Positions 1 to 8,286 of a DNA stretch of 64,000 bases are shown in pieces (the stretch's first letter is position 1; the number at the start of each line of letters is the position of its first letter). The position numbers and the translations under genes are program-made. A model generated the notes under the pieces. It saw only the letters and a program-made list of their open reading frames with translations, ran no database searches and was not told the DNA's origin. The stretch covers positions 124,001 through 188,000 of the forward strand of contig CALSPD010000002.1 of NCBI GenBank assembly GCA_943788145.1. The letters run 5' to 3'. The DNA comes from an uncultured Flavobacteriales bacterium (GTDB lineage Bacteria > Bacteroidota > Bacteroidia > Flavobacteriales_G > Salibacteraceae).

Positions 1-183
1 TTTAACCATTGATTCTAAAACCGCAACAAGAACTTGCTTTTCTTCGGCTGATTCAAGGTCGATTTTTGCAGCGAGCTGCTTATAATTAAAAAGTGATTTT
101 GGGCTGTCTCTGTAAACTTGAGTGACGAAGCTCCGCATGCGTTTTACCTGCTTTGCGAGCTTTTTGTGTGTCTTTTTTGGCAT
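1..183 (-). CDS. rnr: Ribonuclease R, N-terminal fragment (cut by window edge)
   Basis: The minus strand reads without a stop from an ATG at 183 to base 1 and gives 61 residues. The product begins MPKKTHKKLAKQVKRM, a Lys-rich start, followed by a segment with FNYKQLAAKI and VLVAVLESMV. This basic tail plus winged-helix-like segment is what Bacteroidota RNase R proteins carry ahead of their cold-shock and RNB domains. RNase R is a processive 3'-5' exoribonuclease that degrades structured RNA in the cytoplasm. The catalytic part lies outside the window, so the call rests on the N-terminus alone. The gene is divergent from the ferritin gene. It could be another protein with a similar winged-helix head, but RNase R fits best. 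Confidence 0.68.
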   Translation of the reverse strand, partial: MPKKTHKKLAKQVKRMRSFVTQVYRDSPKSLFNYKQLAAKIDLESAEEKQVLVAVLESMVK

Positions 184-281
184 ATGTATGGTACAAAGGA
201 AGTTGATTTAGTGCGTATTAAGATCAATTCTATCTTAAGTTTTCATTTTTGGCTTAGCCACACTAGTCTCTATTTACCTTT

Positions 282-289
282 TACATTTG
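282..289 (+). promoter_or_regulatory. Candidate -7 promoter element of the ferritin gene
   Basis: TACATTTG is an exact match to the Bacteroidota -7 element TAnnTTTG, 15 bases before the ferritin ATG at 305. No well-spaced TTG/TTTG -33 element is seen. Confidence 0.5.
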
Positions 290-304
290 CCAAAAATTGA
301 AACT

Positions 305-826
305 ATGTTATCCAAGAAAGTAGAAAAGGCGTTGAACGATCAGGTGAAAATGGAAGGCAACTCGTCAAACTATTACCTAGCGTTAGCCTGTTGGGCAGAT
401 ATGAATGGGTTTAGCGGAGTGGCAGATTTTATGTACAAGCAGTCGGACGAGGAGCGTTTCCATATGCTTAAGCTGATGAAATATGTGATTGAACGTGATG
501 GAGAAGTGGTTGTGCCCGCTTACGATCAACCTAAAGTAAACATTACTACCGCAACAGGAGTTTTTCAGGATTTGTACAAGCATGAAATAGCGGTCACAGA
601 GTCGATCAATAAATTAGTCGGAATCTGTTTATCGGAAAACGACTACACCACACATAACTTCCTACAATGGTATGTGAGCGAACAATTGGAAGAAGAAGCA
701 ACAGCAAAAACCATTCTTGATAAAATCAAATTGATGGGAGATGACAAGAGCGCTTGGTATCATTTTGATCGAGACATTGCTGGGCTTACCGTAACGAGTA
801 TTGCGGATCCTGGGCAGAAAGCTTAG
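305..826 (+). CDS. ftnA: Non-haem ferritin
   Basis: Ferritin stores iron in a 24-subunit cytoplasmic shell after oxidising Fe(II) at a ferroxidase centre. The start at 305 (MLSKKVEKALNDQV) is chosen over an upstream ATG at 287 because the family begins this way; it gives 173 residues, a normal length. The E. coli FtnA ligands are all present at the same numbers: E17, E50, H53, E94, Q127 and E130, and the third-site residues E49, E126 and E129. It is therefore a catalytic FtnA-type ferritin, not a bacterioferritin (no haem-ligand Met context seen). It is a single gene under its own promoter, with its 3' end overlapping the convergent TlpA-like gene by 4 bases. Confidence 0.95.
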   Translation: MLSKKVEKALNDQVKMEGNSSNYYLALACWADMNGFSGVADFMYKQSDEERFHMLKLMKYVIERDGEVVVPAYDQPKVNITTATGVFQDLYKHEIAVTESINKLVGICLSENDYTTHNFLQWYVSEQLEEEATAKTILDKIKLMGDDKSAWYHFDRDIAGLTVTSIADPGQKA

Positions 827-2496
827 TCGATCAGCGTACCGATAAAGGATAGACATTCTTCTCGAAAGGCATCATAGTTTTTACGTCCCGTTCCTGGGCC
901 ACTGAAGCCAGTGTGAATTCGAGCTATTTGATGATTACGATCTAAGAAAACCATGGTCGGATATGAACTAATTCCCGAAAGTGCGGGCATCAGTTCGGAG
1001 GCTTTTTGTTTGGTAGATTTAAGGGAGGCGAGCAAAATAGGATACTCAATACCAAGGCTCGTTTTGTGGCGCGAAATATTTTCAAAAGCTCTTCCAGAGT
1101 CAGAAATCAATTCGAAATCAAGAGCGACAATAGCTAAGCCTCGGCTCTCATAGCTGTCATAAACTTCTTTCAAGAACAGAGCCTCATCCATACAGTTGCT
1201 GCACCATGTGCCCATAATTGAGATGATAACGGCTTTATCTTTAAATGCTTCGTCAGAGAGCGAAACGGTATCGCCAAGGCTGTTTGGAAAAGAAAAAGTA
1301 AAAGGAATCGAATCAGAAGCCGTAGTTATGGACAATGGATCACTCAATTCATGATTGGTTGAAAGATTAGCGGCCCAGCGCTGGTGGAAAGTTGGCCCAG
1401 CATAAAACACTCCATCCAGCTTATCACCTATGATTTTTGCCTTGAATAAATAGACATGCGTTCCATCCATAGTTGAGAGTAAAAGAGAGTCATTCCGAAT
1501 CACACCTTCCAAGTGTCTGTAGTCTCCGGTTTCCGTGAGGAAAGTGCCCGTAACCAAATGTTTACATTGATTCAAACTAAGAATGGTTGTGTCTTCGACC
1601 TTTCCTTCATCGTCAAAGAATACAGCTTGATGTGAGCCACTCAGATTATAATCAGGAACGGAGTTGGTCTTAAACCGGTATGGAATGCTTTTTCGCGCTT
1701 GAAATGATAGGGAACGAGAAATATCAGATTTTTCATTTAGCCACCGGCCATCAATGGTAGAATCGCTTGTGAGGACAAGCTGAAAGGAAGAGTTGAAATA
1801 ATCGGAGCCAAAAAACAGCGTATCACCACTGGTTGAAGTACGATTGAATCCGATCAGTTCATTGCTGTTTTTCACGAACAGCGTTTTTTCACCTTCCAAA
1901 TTCAACATAAATTGAATAGGTGTTTTTTGGTCGCTCATGGAAAACTCACCGCGCCATAATTCTCCTTGCGGAAGTATTGTCCCGTATACAAATTGCTGGC
2001 TTTCAAATATCCATTCTATAGATTGATTGAGCTCAAGCGAATAATGTGTTGGAGTAAACTCAAAACGCATCAGCGCGTTTGAAAAGACGTTGGTTCGAAC
2101 TTTTTCGATTAAGTAATAAACGAGCCGCCCATTTATGGTGCGAACTTCCATGTTTTGAACTTCTTGATCTAGACTTTTAGCCTTAAAGCTTATCCTTCGC
2201 TCTGAACCAACTATCGTATCTAACACCTTGTAGTTTGCTCGATAACGAAGGTGATTGACATTATTCTTTCTTATCGGCTCAAGCTCGAGCGTCCAATTGA
2301 TAGAAGAAGGCTGGCTATATACGATTTCACCACCATCAACGGCCCATTTTACAGATTTAACGCCAGCGGCATTCAAGCTGTCGGACAGGTATTTGAACGT
2401 AGGAAGCCCTTCAACAATAGCGGTGTCGTCCGATTTTTCAAAAAACGAACAAGCGGAAAAAAAGAGGCAGATCGATAATAATGCTAACCACCTCAC
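823..2496 (-). CDS. Lipoprotein with C-terminal TlpA-like thioredoxin domain
   Basis: The 557-residue product starts with a lipoprotein signal (MRWLALLSICLFFSAC) and should be tethered in the periplasm or outer membrane. Residues of about 30-390 are beta-rich and not recognised in detail. The last 160 or so form a TlpA/AhpC-type thioredoxin fold with the redox motif W431-C-S-N-C435, then a typical strand-helix pattern. TlpA-like proteins reduce periplasmic disulfides. The start codon is GTG, and GTGA overlaps the TGA stop of pheS, so the two are translationally coupled. The partner is not evident from the neighbours. The N-terminal part resembles the long beta-rich heads of Bacteroidota TlpA-family proteins, but this was judged by eye only. 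Confidence 0.85.
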   Translation of the reverse strand: MRWLALLSICLFFSACSFFEKSDDTAIVEGLPTFKYLSDSLNAAGVKSVKWAVDGGEIVYSQPSSINWTLELEPIRKNNVNHLRYRANYKVLDTIVGSERRISFKAKSLDQEVQNMEVRTINGRLVYYLIEKVRTNVFSNALMRFEFTPTHYSLELNQSIEWIFESQQFVYGTILPQGELWRGEFSMSDQKTPIQFMLNLEGEKTLFVKNSNELIGFNRTSTSGDTLFFGSDYFNSSFQLVLTSDSTIDGRWLNEKSDISRSLSFQARKSIPYRFKTNSVPDYNLSGSHQAVFFDDEGKVEDTTILSLNQCKHLVTGTFLTETGDYRHLEGVIRNDSLLLSTMDGTHVYLFKAKIIGDKLDGVFYAGPTFHQRWAANLSTNHELSDPLSITTASDSIPFTFSFPNSLGDTVSLSDEAFKDKAVIISIMGTWCSNCMDEALFLKEVYDSYESRGLAIVALDFELISDSGRAFENISRHKTSLGIEYPILLASLKSTKQKASELMPALSGISSYPTMVFLDRNHQIARIHTGFSGPGTGRKNYDAFREECLSFIGTLID

Positions 2497-3524
2497 AAAG
2501 CCGACTGAAATTGTTTTAAAAAGCGCACGTCATTTTCAAAAATCATTCGAATGTCTGGAATTTGAAAGCGCTGCATGGCGCTGCGCTCTAGGCCCATTCC
2601 AAAGGCAAAACCAGAATACTTTTCAGGATCAATTCCACAAGAAGTCAAAACAGCAGGATCAACCATGCCGCAACCCATTACTTCAAGCCAACCAGTTCCC
2701 TTGGTGATGCGATAATCCAGCTCATTTTCTAAACCCCAATAAACATCCATTTCGGCACTCGGTTCGGTGAAAGGAAAATATGAAGGACGCAGGCGAATTT
2801 TGCTTTTTCCAAAAAATGCTATGGCGAAATACTCCAATGTTTGCTTCATGTCAGCGAAGGTGACACCCTCGTCAATATATAAACCTTCGATTTGATGAAA
2901 TATACAGTGGGAGCGAGCTGAAACAGCTTCATTTCTAAAAACACGACCAGGAGCGATGATTCGAATAGGCGGTTCATTGTTTTCCATGGTCCGAACTTGA
3001 ACGGAACTGGTGTGTGTTCGCAACACATGATCATCGCCACCATTTGGATCTTTGATGAAAAATGTGTCCTGCATGTCCCGCGCGGGATGTTCTGGAGGAA
3101 AGTTCAACGCGGAAAAGTTGTGCCAGTCGTCCTCGATTTCTGGCCCTTCTGCAACGGAGAACCCGATGGCATGAAAAATTTCAATGATTTCGTCCCGAAT
3201 GAGCGAAATAGGGTGTTTAGCTCCGGGCTCAACCGTCATCCCAGGCCGCGTCAAATCGAGCTGTGGGCCACTTATTTCTGCTTCGCCTAAGCTGCTTTTC
3301 CATTCGGTAAGCCGGCCCTCAGCTCTAGATTTTAATTGATTGAGTTTTTGCCCAAACTGGCGTTTTTCTTCCGAAGAAACCTCCTTGAATTCATTAAAAA
3401 GATCCTTAAAAACACCCTTAGACCCGAGGTATTTGATTCGAAATTGTTCGGCCTCTTCAAGGTTTTTTGCGCTAGCTCGCTCAATCGCATCAACAAGTGA
3501 TTCTATTTTATCTGAAAACCCCAT
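2493..3524 (-). CDS. pheS: Phenylalanyl-tRNA synthetase alpha subunit
   Basis: PheS charges tRNA-Phe with phenylalanine as an alpha2-beta2 enzyme; this is the catalytic alpha chain. The 343 residues match family length. An N-terminal coiled-coil arm (about 1-85) is followed by the class II catalytic core with the motif 2 region (NFPPEHPARDMQDTFF, FRNEAVSARSHCIFHQIEG) and a motif 3 region (GFAFGMGLERSAM). The gene lies 9 bases behind the cyclophilin gene and is coupled to the downstream TlpA-like lipoprotein. pheT is not in the window, so alpha and beta genes are unlinked here, as is common in Bacteroidota. Confidence 0.98.
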   Translation of the reverse strand: MGFSDKIESLVDAIERASAKNLEEAEQFRIKYLGSKGVFKDLFNEFKEVSSEEKRQFGQKLNQLKSRAEGRLTEWKSSLGEAEISGPQLDLTRPGMTVEPGAKHPISLIRDEIIEIFHAIGFSVAEGPEIEDDWHNFSALNFPPEHPARDMQDTFFIKDPNGGDDHVLRTHTSSVQVRTMENNEPPIRIIAPGRVFRNEAVSARSHCIFHQIEGLYIDEGVTFADMKQTLEYFAIAFFGKSKIRLRPSYFPFTEPSAEMDVYWGLENELDYRITKGTGWLEVMGCGMVDPAVLTSCGIDPEKYSGFAFGMGLERSAMQRFQIPDIRMIFENDVRFLKQFQSAL

Positions 3525-3533
3525 TAATGCTGA

Positions 3534-4349
3534 CTATTTTAAAACCTTAATTTTCATTTTGACGGCTTCTTTTGGTCGCTCTCCGTCTTTTTCCACTGCC
3601 GCTATCTTGTCGATTACCTCCAAGCCTTCAACGACTTCACCGAAAACCGTGTACTGCTGATCCAAAAAGGGCGTTCCTCCAAGTGTGCCATATACATCCT
3701 TCTGTTCGTGTGTGTAGGAAAATGTTTTTTCTTCCATTCTTGCTTCAAGCAATGGTTGTACTTCTTCCGACAAGGTTTTTAATCCTTCTTGGTCCTTGTT
3801 TGTTTGACAAGTTTGCAGTCGCTCTAGGTATTCTTTATTTTCCTCAGAGGTAAAAAAGACCCGTTGAATGTCTTGCATCATTGCTTGATTGCATCGCATT
3901 TCCATTTGAGTTAACATCTGTTCGTTATTTGGCTTGCCTTGAACGATGTAGAATTGACTTCCAGAACTTCTTCGCTCTGGATTGGTCTGATCGCCCTGAC
4001 GCGCAGCCGAAAGAGCTCCTTTTTTGTGATAAAGTTCAGGACGAATTTCGGCCTCAATGGTATAACCCGGCCCACCGTTTCCAAGATTTGTCGCTTCTGG
4101 GTTTTTTGAATTGGGATCACCTCCTTGAATCATAAAATCTTGAATCACTCGGTGAAAGGTCGTGCCGTTGTAAAATCCCTCATTTGCCAGCTTCAAAAAA
4201 TTATCGCGATGTTGAGGGGTTTCGTTATACAACTCTATGGTCATGTTGCCATAATTGGTCTCAATCAAAAGGCGCGGACGCTCTTCTTGTGCCATCGCAA
4301 ATGAGCTTGCGAATAAAAAAAAGGCTAATAATTGGCTGCTGATTTTCAT
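3534..4349 (-). CDS. Exported cyclophilin-type peptidyl-prolyl cis-trans isomerase
   Basis: This enzyme catalyses cis-trans isomerisation of X-Pro bonds and helps fold exported proteins. An N-terminal signal peptide (ending near SFAMAQ, residue 21) places it in the periplasm. The cyclophilin signature FHRVIQDFMIQGGD is at about residue 64-77, with GSQFYIV further on. At 271 residues it is about 70 longer than a plain cyclophilin because a charged helical insertion (about 140-215, rich in Gln, Glu and Lys) splits the domain before TPFLDQQYTVFGEV. The same layout occurs in other Bacteroidota cyclophilins. It is the first gene of the ppi-pheS-TlpA row. On its upstream side at 4376-4383 a near -7 element (AACCTTTG) may drive it. 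Confidence 0.93.
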   Translation of the reverse strand: MKISSQLLAFFLFASSFAMAQEERPRLLIETNYGNMTIELYNETPQHRDNFLKLANEGFYNGTTFHRVIQDFMIQGGDPNSKNPEATNLGNGGPGYTIEAEIRPELYHKKGALSAARQGDQTNPERRSSGSQFYIVQGKPNNEQMLTQMEMRCNQAMMQDIQRVFFTSEENKEYLERLQTCQTNKDQEGLKTLSEEVQPLLEARMEEKTFSYTHEQKDVYGTLGGTPFLDQQYTVFGEVVEGLEVIDKIAAVEKDGERPKEAVKMKIKVLK

Positions 4350-4410
4350 TTTTTCGTCTTTAGTATGCTTCCTTGCAAAGGTTCGCGAAAATAACGACTT
4401 AGAATATTCT

Positions 4411-4418
4411 TACTTTTG
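4411..4418 (+). promoter_or_regulatory. Candidate -7 promoter element of the 4441 gene
   Basis: TACTTTTG matches TAnnTTTG exactly, 22 bases before the ATG at 4441. No good -33 element is visible. Confidence 0.45.
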
Positions 4419-4440
4419 ATCGTTCAATTTTGAATCAGTT

Positions 4441-4845
4441 ATGATGAAAAAGACAATTTTTACTTTGCTTTCAGCCCTTTTGTTAATCGGGGTATCTACG
4501 TCATGCGACAACACGCCAGGTCCTGGCACCGCTGAGGTTAAGGTTTATAATAAAGATGGATTAATCCAGAAAAGAGTGCAGGTAACCTTGTTCTGTACAG
4601 AGCCAGAATGCGTGGTGAAACGTGTTGGAAAAACAAATGATTTAGGTGTTTACACCGAACAGTTTGAACTTCCTGTCGTTCTAAGAGTGCGCTCTGTGCG
4701 ATACGACACAACCATTACTTATGAAGGTTTAGAGCCAAATCGAATTCGAAAAGTTAAGGTTGACTCTGTTTGCGGAGAAGGCTTTATTCAAGTAGAAAAC
4801 GATAAAATCGCCTCGGAAACGATTACCATTCTCGACTGTAAGTAA
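4441..4845 (+). CDS. Small lipoprotein with a beta-sandwich-like domain
   Basis: The product is 134 residues with a clear lipoprotein signal (MMKKTIFTLLSALLLIGVSTSC). After the anchor Cys the sequence is beta-rich: AEVKVYNKDGLIQKRVQVTL, then TNDLGVYTEQFELP. This pattern (a modifiable strand pair, then 'T..G.Y...F.LP') resembles carboxypeptidase-regulatory-like or Ig-like folds found in Bacteroidota surface proteins. Four further cysteines (CTEPEC, VCGEG, LDC) could form disulfides. No function is recognised. It is a single gene whose last 23 bases overlap the convergent 4823-5158 gene. Confidence 0.75.
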   Translation: MMKKTIFTLLSALLLIGVSTSCDNTPGPGTAEVKVYNKDGLIQKRVQVTLFCTEPECVVKRVGKTNDLGVYTEQFELPVVLRVRSVRYDTTITYEGLEPNRIRKVKVDSVCGEGFIQVENDKIASETITILDCK

Positions 4846-5158
4846 TAATCGCTTCTTGCATCAAACGTTCTTGTTCTGCCGGACTTAGTTTCGGCAGTTT
4901 TTCGTTTCGGACGTAGTGAGGCCAGCCATCTTTATCGAGACCGGTATATTCATAGTACCCAAAAGGTTCGAGTAAGCTGCATACAGCGACATGTAACACA
5001 TCAATTTTTTGATCTTTACTGAGTTTCTTTGGCCCTTGGCCCAACTCATTGACGCCAATCAAAAACAGAATTGCCTGTATATCCATAGGCTGGTCAAAGC
5101 GCGCTTCAAACTTTGCCAACGTTGCTGGCCAGAGTTGTTCAAAATCCTGTTCATTCAT
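4823..5158 (-). CDS. Conserved hypothetical cytoplasmic protein
   Basis: A soluble 111-residue protein starting MNEQDFEQLWP, without signal peptide or membrane segment. It is mostly helical, with the distinctive stretch LEPFGYYEYTGLDKDGWPHY and a Glu-rich C-terminal helix. I recall similar short proteins in Bacteroidota genomes but know no function. An exact -7 element (5163-5170) sits only 4 bases before the ATG, so the mRNA is probably leaderless. Codon use matches the neighbours and the gene fills the gap between two others, which supports it being real. Confidence 0.75.
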   Translation of the reverse strand: MNEQDFEQLWPATLAKFEARFDQPMDIQAILFLIGVNELGQGPKKLSKDQKIDVLHVAVCSLLEPFGYYEYTGLDKDGWPHYVRNEKLPKLSPAEQERLMQEAIITYSREW

Positions 5159-5162
5159 ATTG

Positions 5163-5170
5163 CAAAGTTA
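5163..5170 (-). promoter_or_regulatory. Candidate -7 promoter element of the 4823-5158 gene
   Basis: On the minus strand TAACTTTG is an exact TAnnTTTG match, with only CAAT between it and the ATG at 5158. A start site 5-7 bases after the element would fall at or inside the start codon, predicting a leaderless transcript. Confidence 0.5.
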
Positions 5171-5194
5171 GACCTGAGGCGAATAGTCGGTGTT

Positions 5195-5202
5195 TAATTT
5201 TG
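5195..5202 (+). promoter_or_regulatory. Candidate -7 promoter element of cvpA
   Basis: TAATTTTG matches TAnnTTTG exactly and ends 6 bases before the ATG at 5209. It is divergent from the element at 5163-5170, so both genes are driven from a 50-base gap. Confidence 0.5.
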
Positions 5203-5208
5203 CGCACA

Positions 5209-5772
5209 ATGGATTTCAATCACTGGGACATCATGTTGTCTATTCCCATCGTTTTTGCCGCATGGAAAGGGTTTCGCAAAGGCCTCATCATTGAGCTCGC
5301 TTCAATTGCTGCCCTGATCGCAGGAATTTATGTGGCCGCGAATTTTTCTGAGCTTGTTGCCAACCTCATGAAAGAGTGGTTTGATTTGGAAGGAACATGG
5401 ACAAGTTATGTGGCTTTCATCGCTACGTTTTGTGCGGTCGTTTTCGGTGTGTACGCACTAGCCAAGGTCGTGGAGCGCGCAGTGAATATGGTATCGCTCA
5501 AGCTGGCAAATAAACTGGCAGGCCTGCTATTTGGCACCTTAAAAATGGTTTTGATTCTTTCTATAATCCTGAATTTGATCAGCTGGTTCGATCAGCTCGT
5601 ACCCATCATGCAAAAGTCGAGTCCGGAAAAGAGCTTATTGTTTGAGCCTGTCTTAAAAGCCGGGCCAACCGTATTGCCGATACTTACCGAAAGCGATTGG
5701 ATGGGCAAAGCCGAAGAAATTGCAGCTCCGCTTTTTGAGGAGGAGACAGAAGCGGATGAGGTTGGTTCGTAA
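5209..5772 (+). CDS. cvpA: CvpA family inner-membrane protein
   Basis: CvpA-family proteins are small inner-membrane proteins named for colicin V production and linked to envelope stress tolerance. The start at 5209 (MDFNHWDIMLSIPIVFAAWKG) is chosen because upstream codons run through the divergent gene and because a -7 element lies 6 bases before it. The 187-residue product has the family hallmark GFRKGLIIELASIAALIAG in the first helix pair, then two more hydrophobic helices (about 65-90 and 108-130) and an acidic cytoplasmic tail (EEETEADE). Likely four membrane segments. It is followed by the convergent pgk gene. Confidence 0.88.
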   Translation: MDFNHWDIMLSIPIVFAAWKGFRKGLIIELASIAALIAGIYVAANFSELVANLMKEWFDLEGTWTSYVAFIATFCAVVFGVYALAKVVERAVNMVSLKLANKLAGLLFGTLKMVLILSIILNLISWFDQLVPIMQKSSPEKSLLFEPVLKAGPTVLPILTESDWMGKAEEIAAPLFEEETEADEVGS

Positions 5773-5811
5773 GTGTTTTTAGCGGAAGATCAATAATTAT
5801 TTCAGAGACGA

Positions 5812-6999
5812 TTAAACAGTGATAGCCGCAACACCGGGTAATGTTTTTCCTTCTAAAAACTCAAGTAAAGCTCCGCCTCCGGTACTTACGTAACTCATCT
5901 GATCGGCAAGGCCAAACTTTTTAGCAGCAGCTACACTGTCGCCACCTCCCACAAGGGAATAGGCACCATTTTTTGTGGCTTCTACAATGGCCAATCCTAA
6001 GTCTTGTGTACCTTTTGAAAATTGGGCAAACTCAAAGACGCCAACGGGACCGTTCCATAAAATGGTTTTACTTTCCAATACAGCGGTTCGATAGCTTTCC
6101 GATGCTTTAGGTCCAACATCCAATCCCATCCAACCATCTTTGATGTCGTTTGAAGCTTGAATTTCAATGTTGGCATCATTGCTAAACGCATCTGCGGCAA
6201 TGCTGTCAACGGGTAAGTGAACAGCAACCGATTTTTCTTTTGCCTGTTTCAAAATATCCAAAGCCGTATCCAAATAATCGTCTTCCACTAAAGAGTTTCC
6301 AATATTCCCGCCTTGGGCTTTCATGAAGGTATAAGCCATTCCTCCGCCAATAATCAAATGATCTATGCGGTCGAGCAAATTCGTAATGACTTCAATTTTG
6401 CTACTCACCTTGGCTCCGCCTATAATGGCAGTGAAAGGCGCTTCGGCATGATCCAACACTTTTTGGGCGTTTTTTACTTCGGCATCCAGCAGGTATCCAA
6501 ACATTTTGTGGCTAAAGAACTGAGCTACTATTGTTGTAGAGGCGTGTGCGCGATGGGCTGTTCCAAAGGCGTCATTGATATACAGATCTCCATGAGTGCT
6601 CAACTTTTTGGCGAATTCTACATCGCCTTTGGTTTCTTCTTTATGGTAACGCAAGTTTTCCAGAAGCAAAACCTCACCCGGCTTCAAATTCGATGATAGC
6701 GTAAAAGCCGAATCGCCAATGCAATCTTCAGCAAACTGAACGGGTAATCCCAACAAACCCTCAATCGGCTTGACTAAGTTCTTTAAAGAAAACTTCGCTT
6801 CTGGTCCATTTTTAGGCCTCCCTAGGTGTGACATGAGTACGACAGAACCACCAGATGATAATACTTTTTTGATGGTGGCTAAAGCGGCAACAATGCGCGT
6901 ATTATCGGTGACAACTAAGGCTTCATTGAGCGGAACATTGAAATCAACACGAATTAATGCGCGTTTCCCAGCAAAATCAAAAGAATCCATCGATACCAT
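5812..6999 (-). CDS. pgk: Phosphoglycerate kinase
   Basis: Pgk interconverts 1,3-bisphosphoglycerate and 3-phosphoglycerate with ADP/ATP in glycolysis and gluconeogenesis. The start at 6999 ([23 protein letters not shown]) gives 395 residues, the usual length; a longer reading up to 7140 runs over the divergent holB gene and is rejected. Visible signatures are [41 protein letters not shown], and the nucleotide-binding end [15 protein letters not shown] and [13 protein letters not shown]. It stands alone, with its own -7 element at 7018-7025. Confidence 0.98.
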   Translation of the reverse strand: MVSMDSFDFAGKRALIRVDFNVPLNEALVVTDNTRIVAALATIKKVLSSGGSVVLMSHLGRPKNGPEAKFSLKNLVKPIEGLLGLPVQFAEDCIGDSAFTLSSNLKPGEVLLLENLRYHKEETKGDVEFAKKLSTHGDLYINDAFGTAHRAHASTTIVAQFFSHKMFGYLLDAEVKNAQKVLDHAEAPFTAIIGGAKVSSKIEVITNLLDRIDHLIIGGGMAYTFMKAQGGNIGNSLVEDDYLDTALDILKQAKEKSVAVHLPVDSIAADAFSNDANIEIQASNDIKDGWMGLDVGPKASESYRTAVLESKTILWNGPVGVFEFAQFSKGTQDLGLAIVEATKNGAYSLVGGGDSVAAAKKFGLADQMSYVSTGGGALLEFLEGKTLPGVAAITV

Positions 7000-7017
7000 A
7001 GCGTTAAAATTGGTCGG

Positions 7018-7025
7018 CAAAATTA
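7018..7025 (-). promoter_or_regulatory. Candidate -7 promoter element of pgk
   Basis: TAATTTTG on the minus strand is an exact TAnnTTTG match, 18 bases before the pgk ATG. It lies a few bases from the possible upstream holB start at 7031, so transcription of the two genes diverges from a very small region. Confidence 0.5.
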
Positions 7026-7054
7026 ACTTTATGCCCTCAAGAAGAAAAACAACT

Positions 7055-8194
7055 ATGACGAGTGCGAGTATTCCCGGGCAAGAAGAATTGAAGCATGTAT
7101 TTCGACAAATGGCGGACGAAGCACGCGTTCCACACGCCATGTTGATTCACGCGAATGAAGGCGGCTCAGGATTACCATTGGCTATTTATTTAACACAAAT
7201 GTTACTGTGCGAAAGCCGAGAAGCCTGCGGACATTGTCCCGCTTGCACGCGAACGCTCGGCTATATTCACCCAGATGTACACTACATTTATCCTGTAAAT
7301 ACAAACAAGATCGTAAAGCGCACCGAAGACAGGCATTCGGACAGTTTTGCGACCGATTGGCGAACGGCCCTTTCCGAAAATCCGTTTTTGGATTTGATCG
7401 ATTGGTACAAATCGATAGATATTGAAAGCAAGCAAGGATTTATTGGAGAAGAGGAAAGTAAATCACTGCGAAGAAAATTAGCCTTGCGCTCCTTTGAAGG
7501 CGGATATCGAGTTATTGTTATCTGGCATGCCGATAAAATGAATGAGTCCTTTGCCAACAAGATTTTGAAAAACTTGGAAGAACCTTCGCCTAAAACCCTG
7601 TTTCTTTTGGTGTCGGAAAACCCATCTAAGCTGCTCAGCACCATCATATCGCGGGTGCAAATTTTTCGGGAAGACCATTTGCAAGAAAAGGCCCTGTCAG
7701 CGTTTTTGATGGACAATTACCAAGTTGATCCCGAGTCGGCTTTAGACATTTCTTTTCGAGTAGAAGGAAGCATCAATCATGCAATAAAGGAGGCGCAAAA
7801 CAGTGAAGATCCTTGGTTAACTGAGTTTAAATCGTGGATGCGTATGGCTTATTCAAGGGACTTAAATGGGCTATATAAATGGAGCGAAACCATGGCGCGC
7901 AGATCGCGAGACGGCCAGCGCGAGTTTTGTGTGTCTGCGTTGAAAATTCTCGATCGATGTTATCGCATGGGTTGGATGGAAATTCGGATTCCGATGGAGG
8001 GAGAAGAAGCGAAATTTTACAAGGACTTTTCACCTTTCATTAATACAGCTAATGTGGCAGGATTTCTCGAAATGTTTCAAGAAACATCGTATCATATTGA
8101 GCGAAACGTGAACGAAAAAATCGTTTGGTACGACACAAGCATACAAGCTATACGATTGGTTCATGCAGGTAAAAAGCAGGTAGCGTCAACATAA
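7055..8194 (+). CDS. holB: DNA polymerase III delta' subunit
   Basis: Delta' is a clamp-loader subunit that helps place the sliding clamp on DNA. The product (379 residues from [16 protein letters not shown]) has an AAA+ fold in which the Walker A Lys is lost ([14 protein letters not shown]), as is normal for delta'. A four-Cys zinc module follows (C-x6-CGHCPAC, about 50-62). Other marks are [25 protein letters not shown] (sensor region) and ISRVQIFR (an SRC-like element in which Cys is replaced). An alternative in-frame ATG at 7031 adds eight residues; the longer reading to 6770 is antisense to pgk and rejected. It begins the row holB-ricT-gldH-PBP1A. Confidence 0.92.
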   Translation: MTSASIPGQEELKHVFRQMADEARVPHAMLIHANEGGSGLPLAIYLTQMLLCESREACGHCPACTRTLGYIHPDVHYIYPVNTNKIVKRTEDRHSDSFATDWRTALSENPFLDLIDWYKSIDIESKQGFIGEEESKSLRRKLALRSFEGGYRVIVIWHADKMNESFANKILKNLEEPSPKTLFLLVSENPSKLLSTIISRVQIFREDHLQEKALSAFLMDNYQVDPESALDISFRVEGSINHAIKEAQNSEDPWLTEFKSWMRMAYSRDLNGLYKWSETMARRSRDGQREFCVSALKILDRCYRMGWMEIRIPMEGEEAKFYKDFSPFINTANVAGFLEMFQETSYHIERNVNEKIVWYDTSIQAIRLVHAGKKQVAST

Positions 8195-8236
8195 ACGATC
8201 AAGTTAGCATGCCGCAGACATGAGCCAGAACCCCAG

Positions 8237-8267
8237 TTGAAAGAGGGCGGAAAAATCAATAGGTTTG
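8237..8267 (+). promoter_or_regulatory. Two-part Bacteroidota promoter for ricT-gldH-PBP1A
   Basis: TTG at 8237-8239, a 20-base spacer, then TAGGTTTG at 8260-8267, an exact -7 element. The ATG of ricT follows 19 bases later. This fits the known flavobacterial layout (TTG, 17-23 bases, TAnnTTTG) and suggests the row restarts transcription after holB. Confidence 0.6.
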
Positions 8268-8286
8268 TGTGCTAAACAAAAGCAAC

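Noticed and set aside
118-300. 60-residue plus-strand reading frame between RNase R and ferritin
   Set aside because: It is antisense to the RNase R start over 118-183, has no family similarity or promoter, and its Cys/Phe-rich content looks random.
2251-2707. Two overlapping plus-strand frames opposite the TlpA-like/pheS junction
   Set aside because: They lie opposite two well-supported genes and show no known motif.
6770-7054. N-terminal extension of the delta' subunit by up to 95 residues
   Set aside because: It is antisense to pgk, and the family begins near the ATG at 7055.
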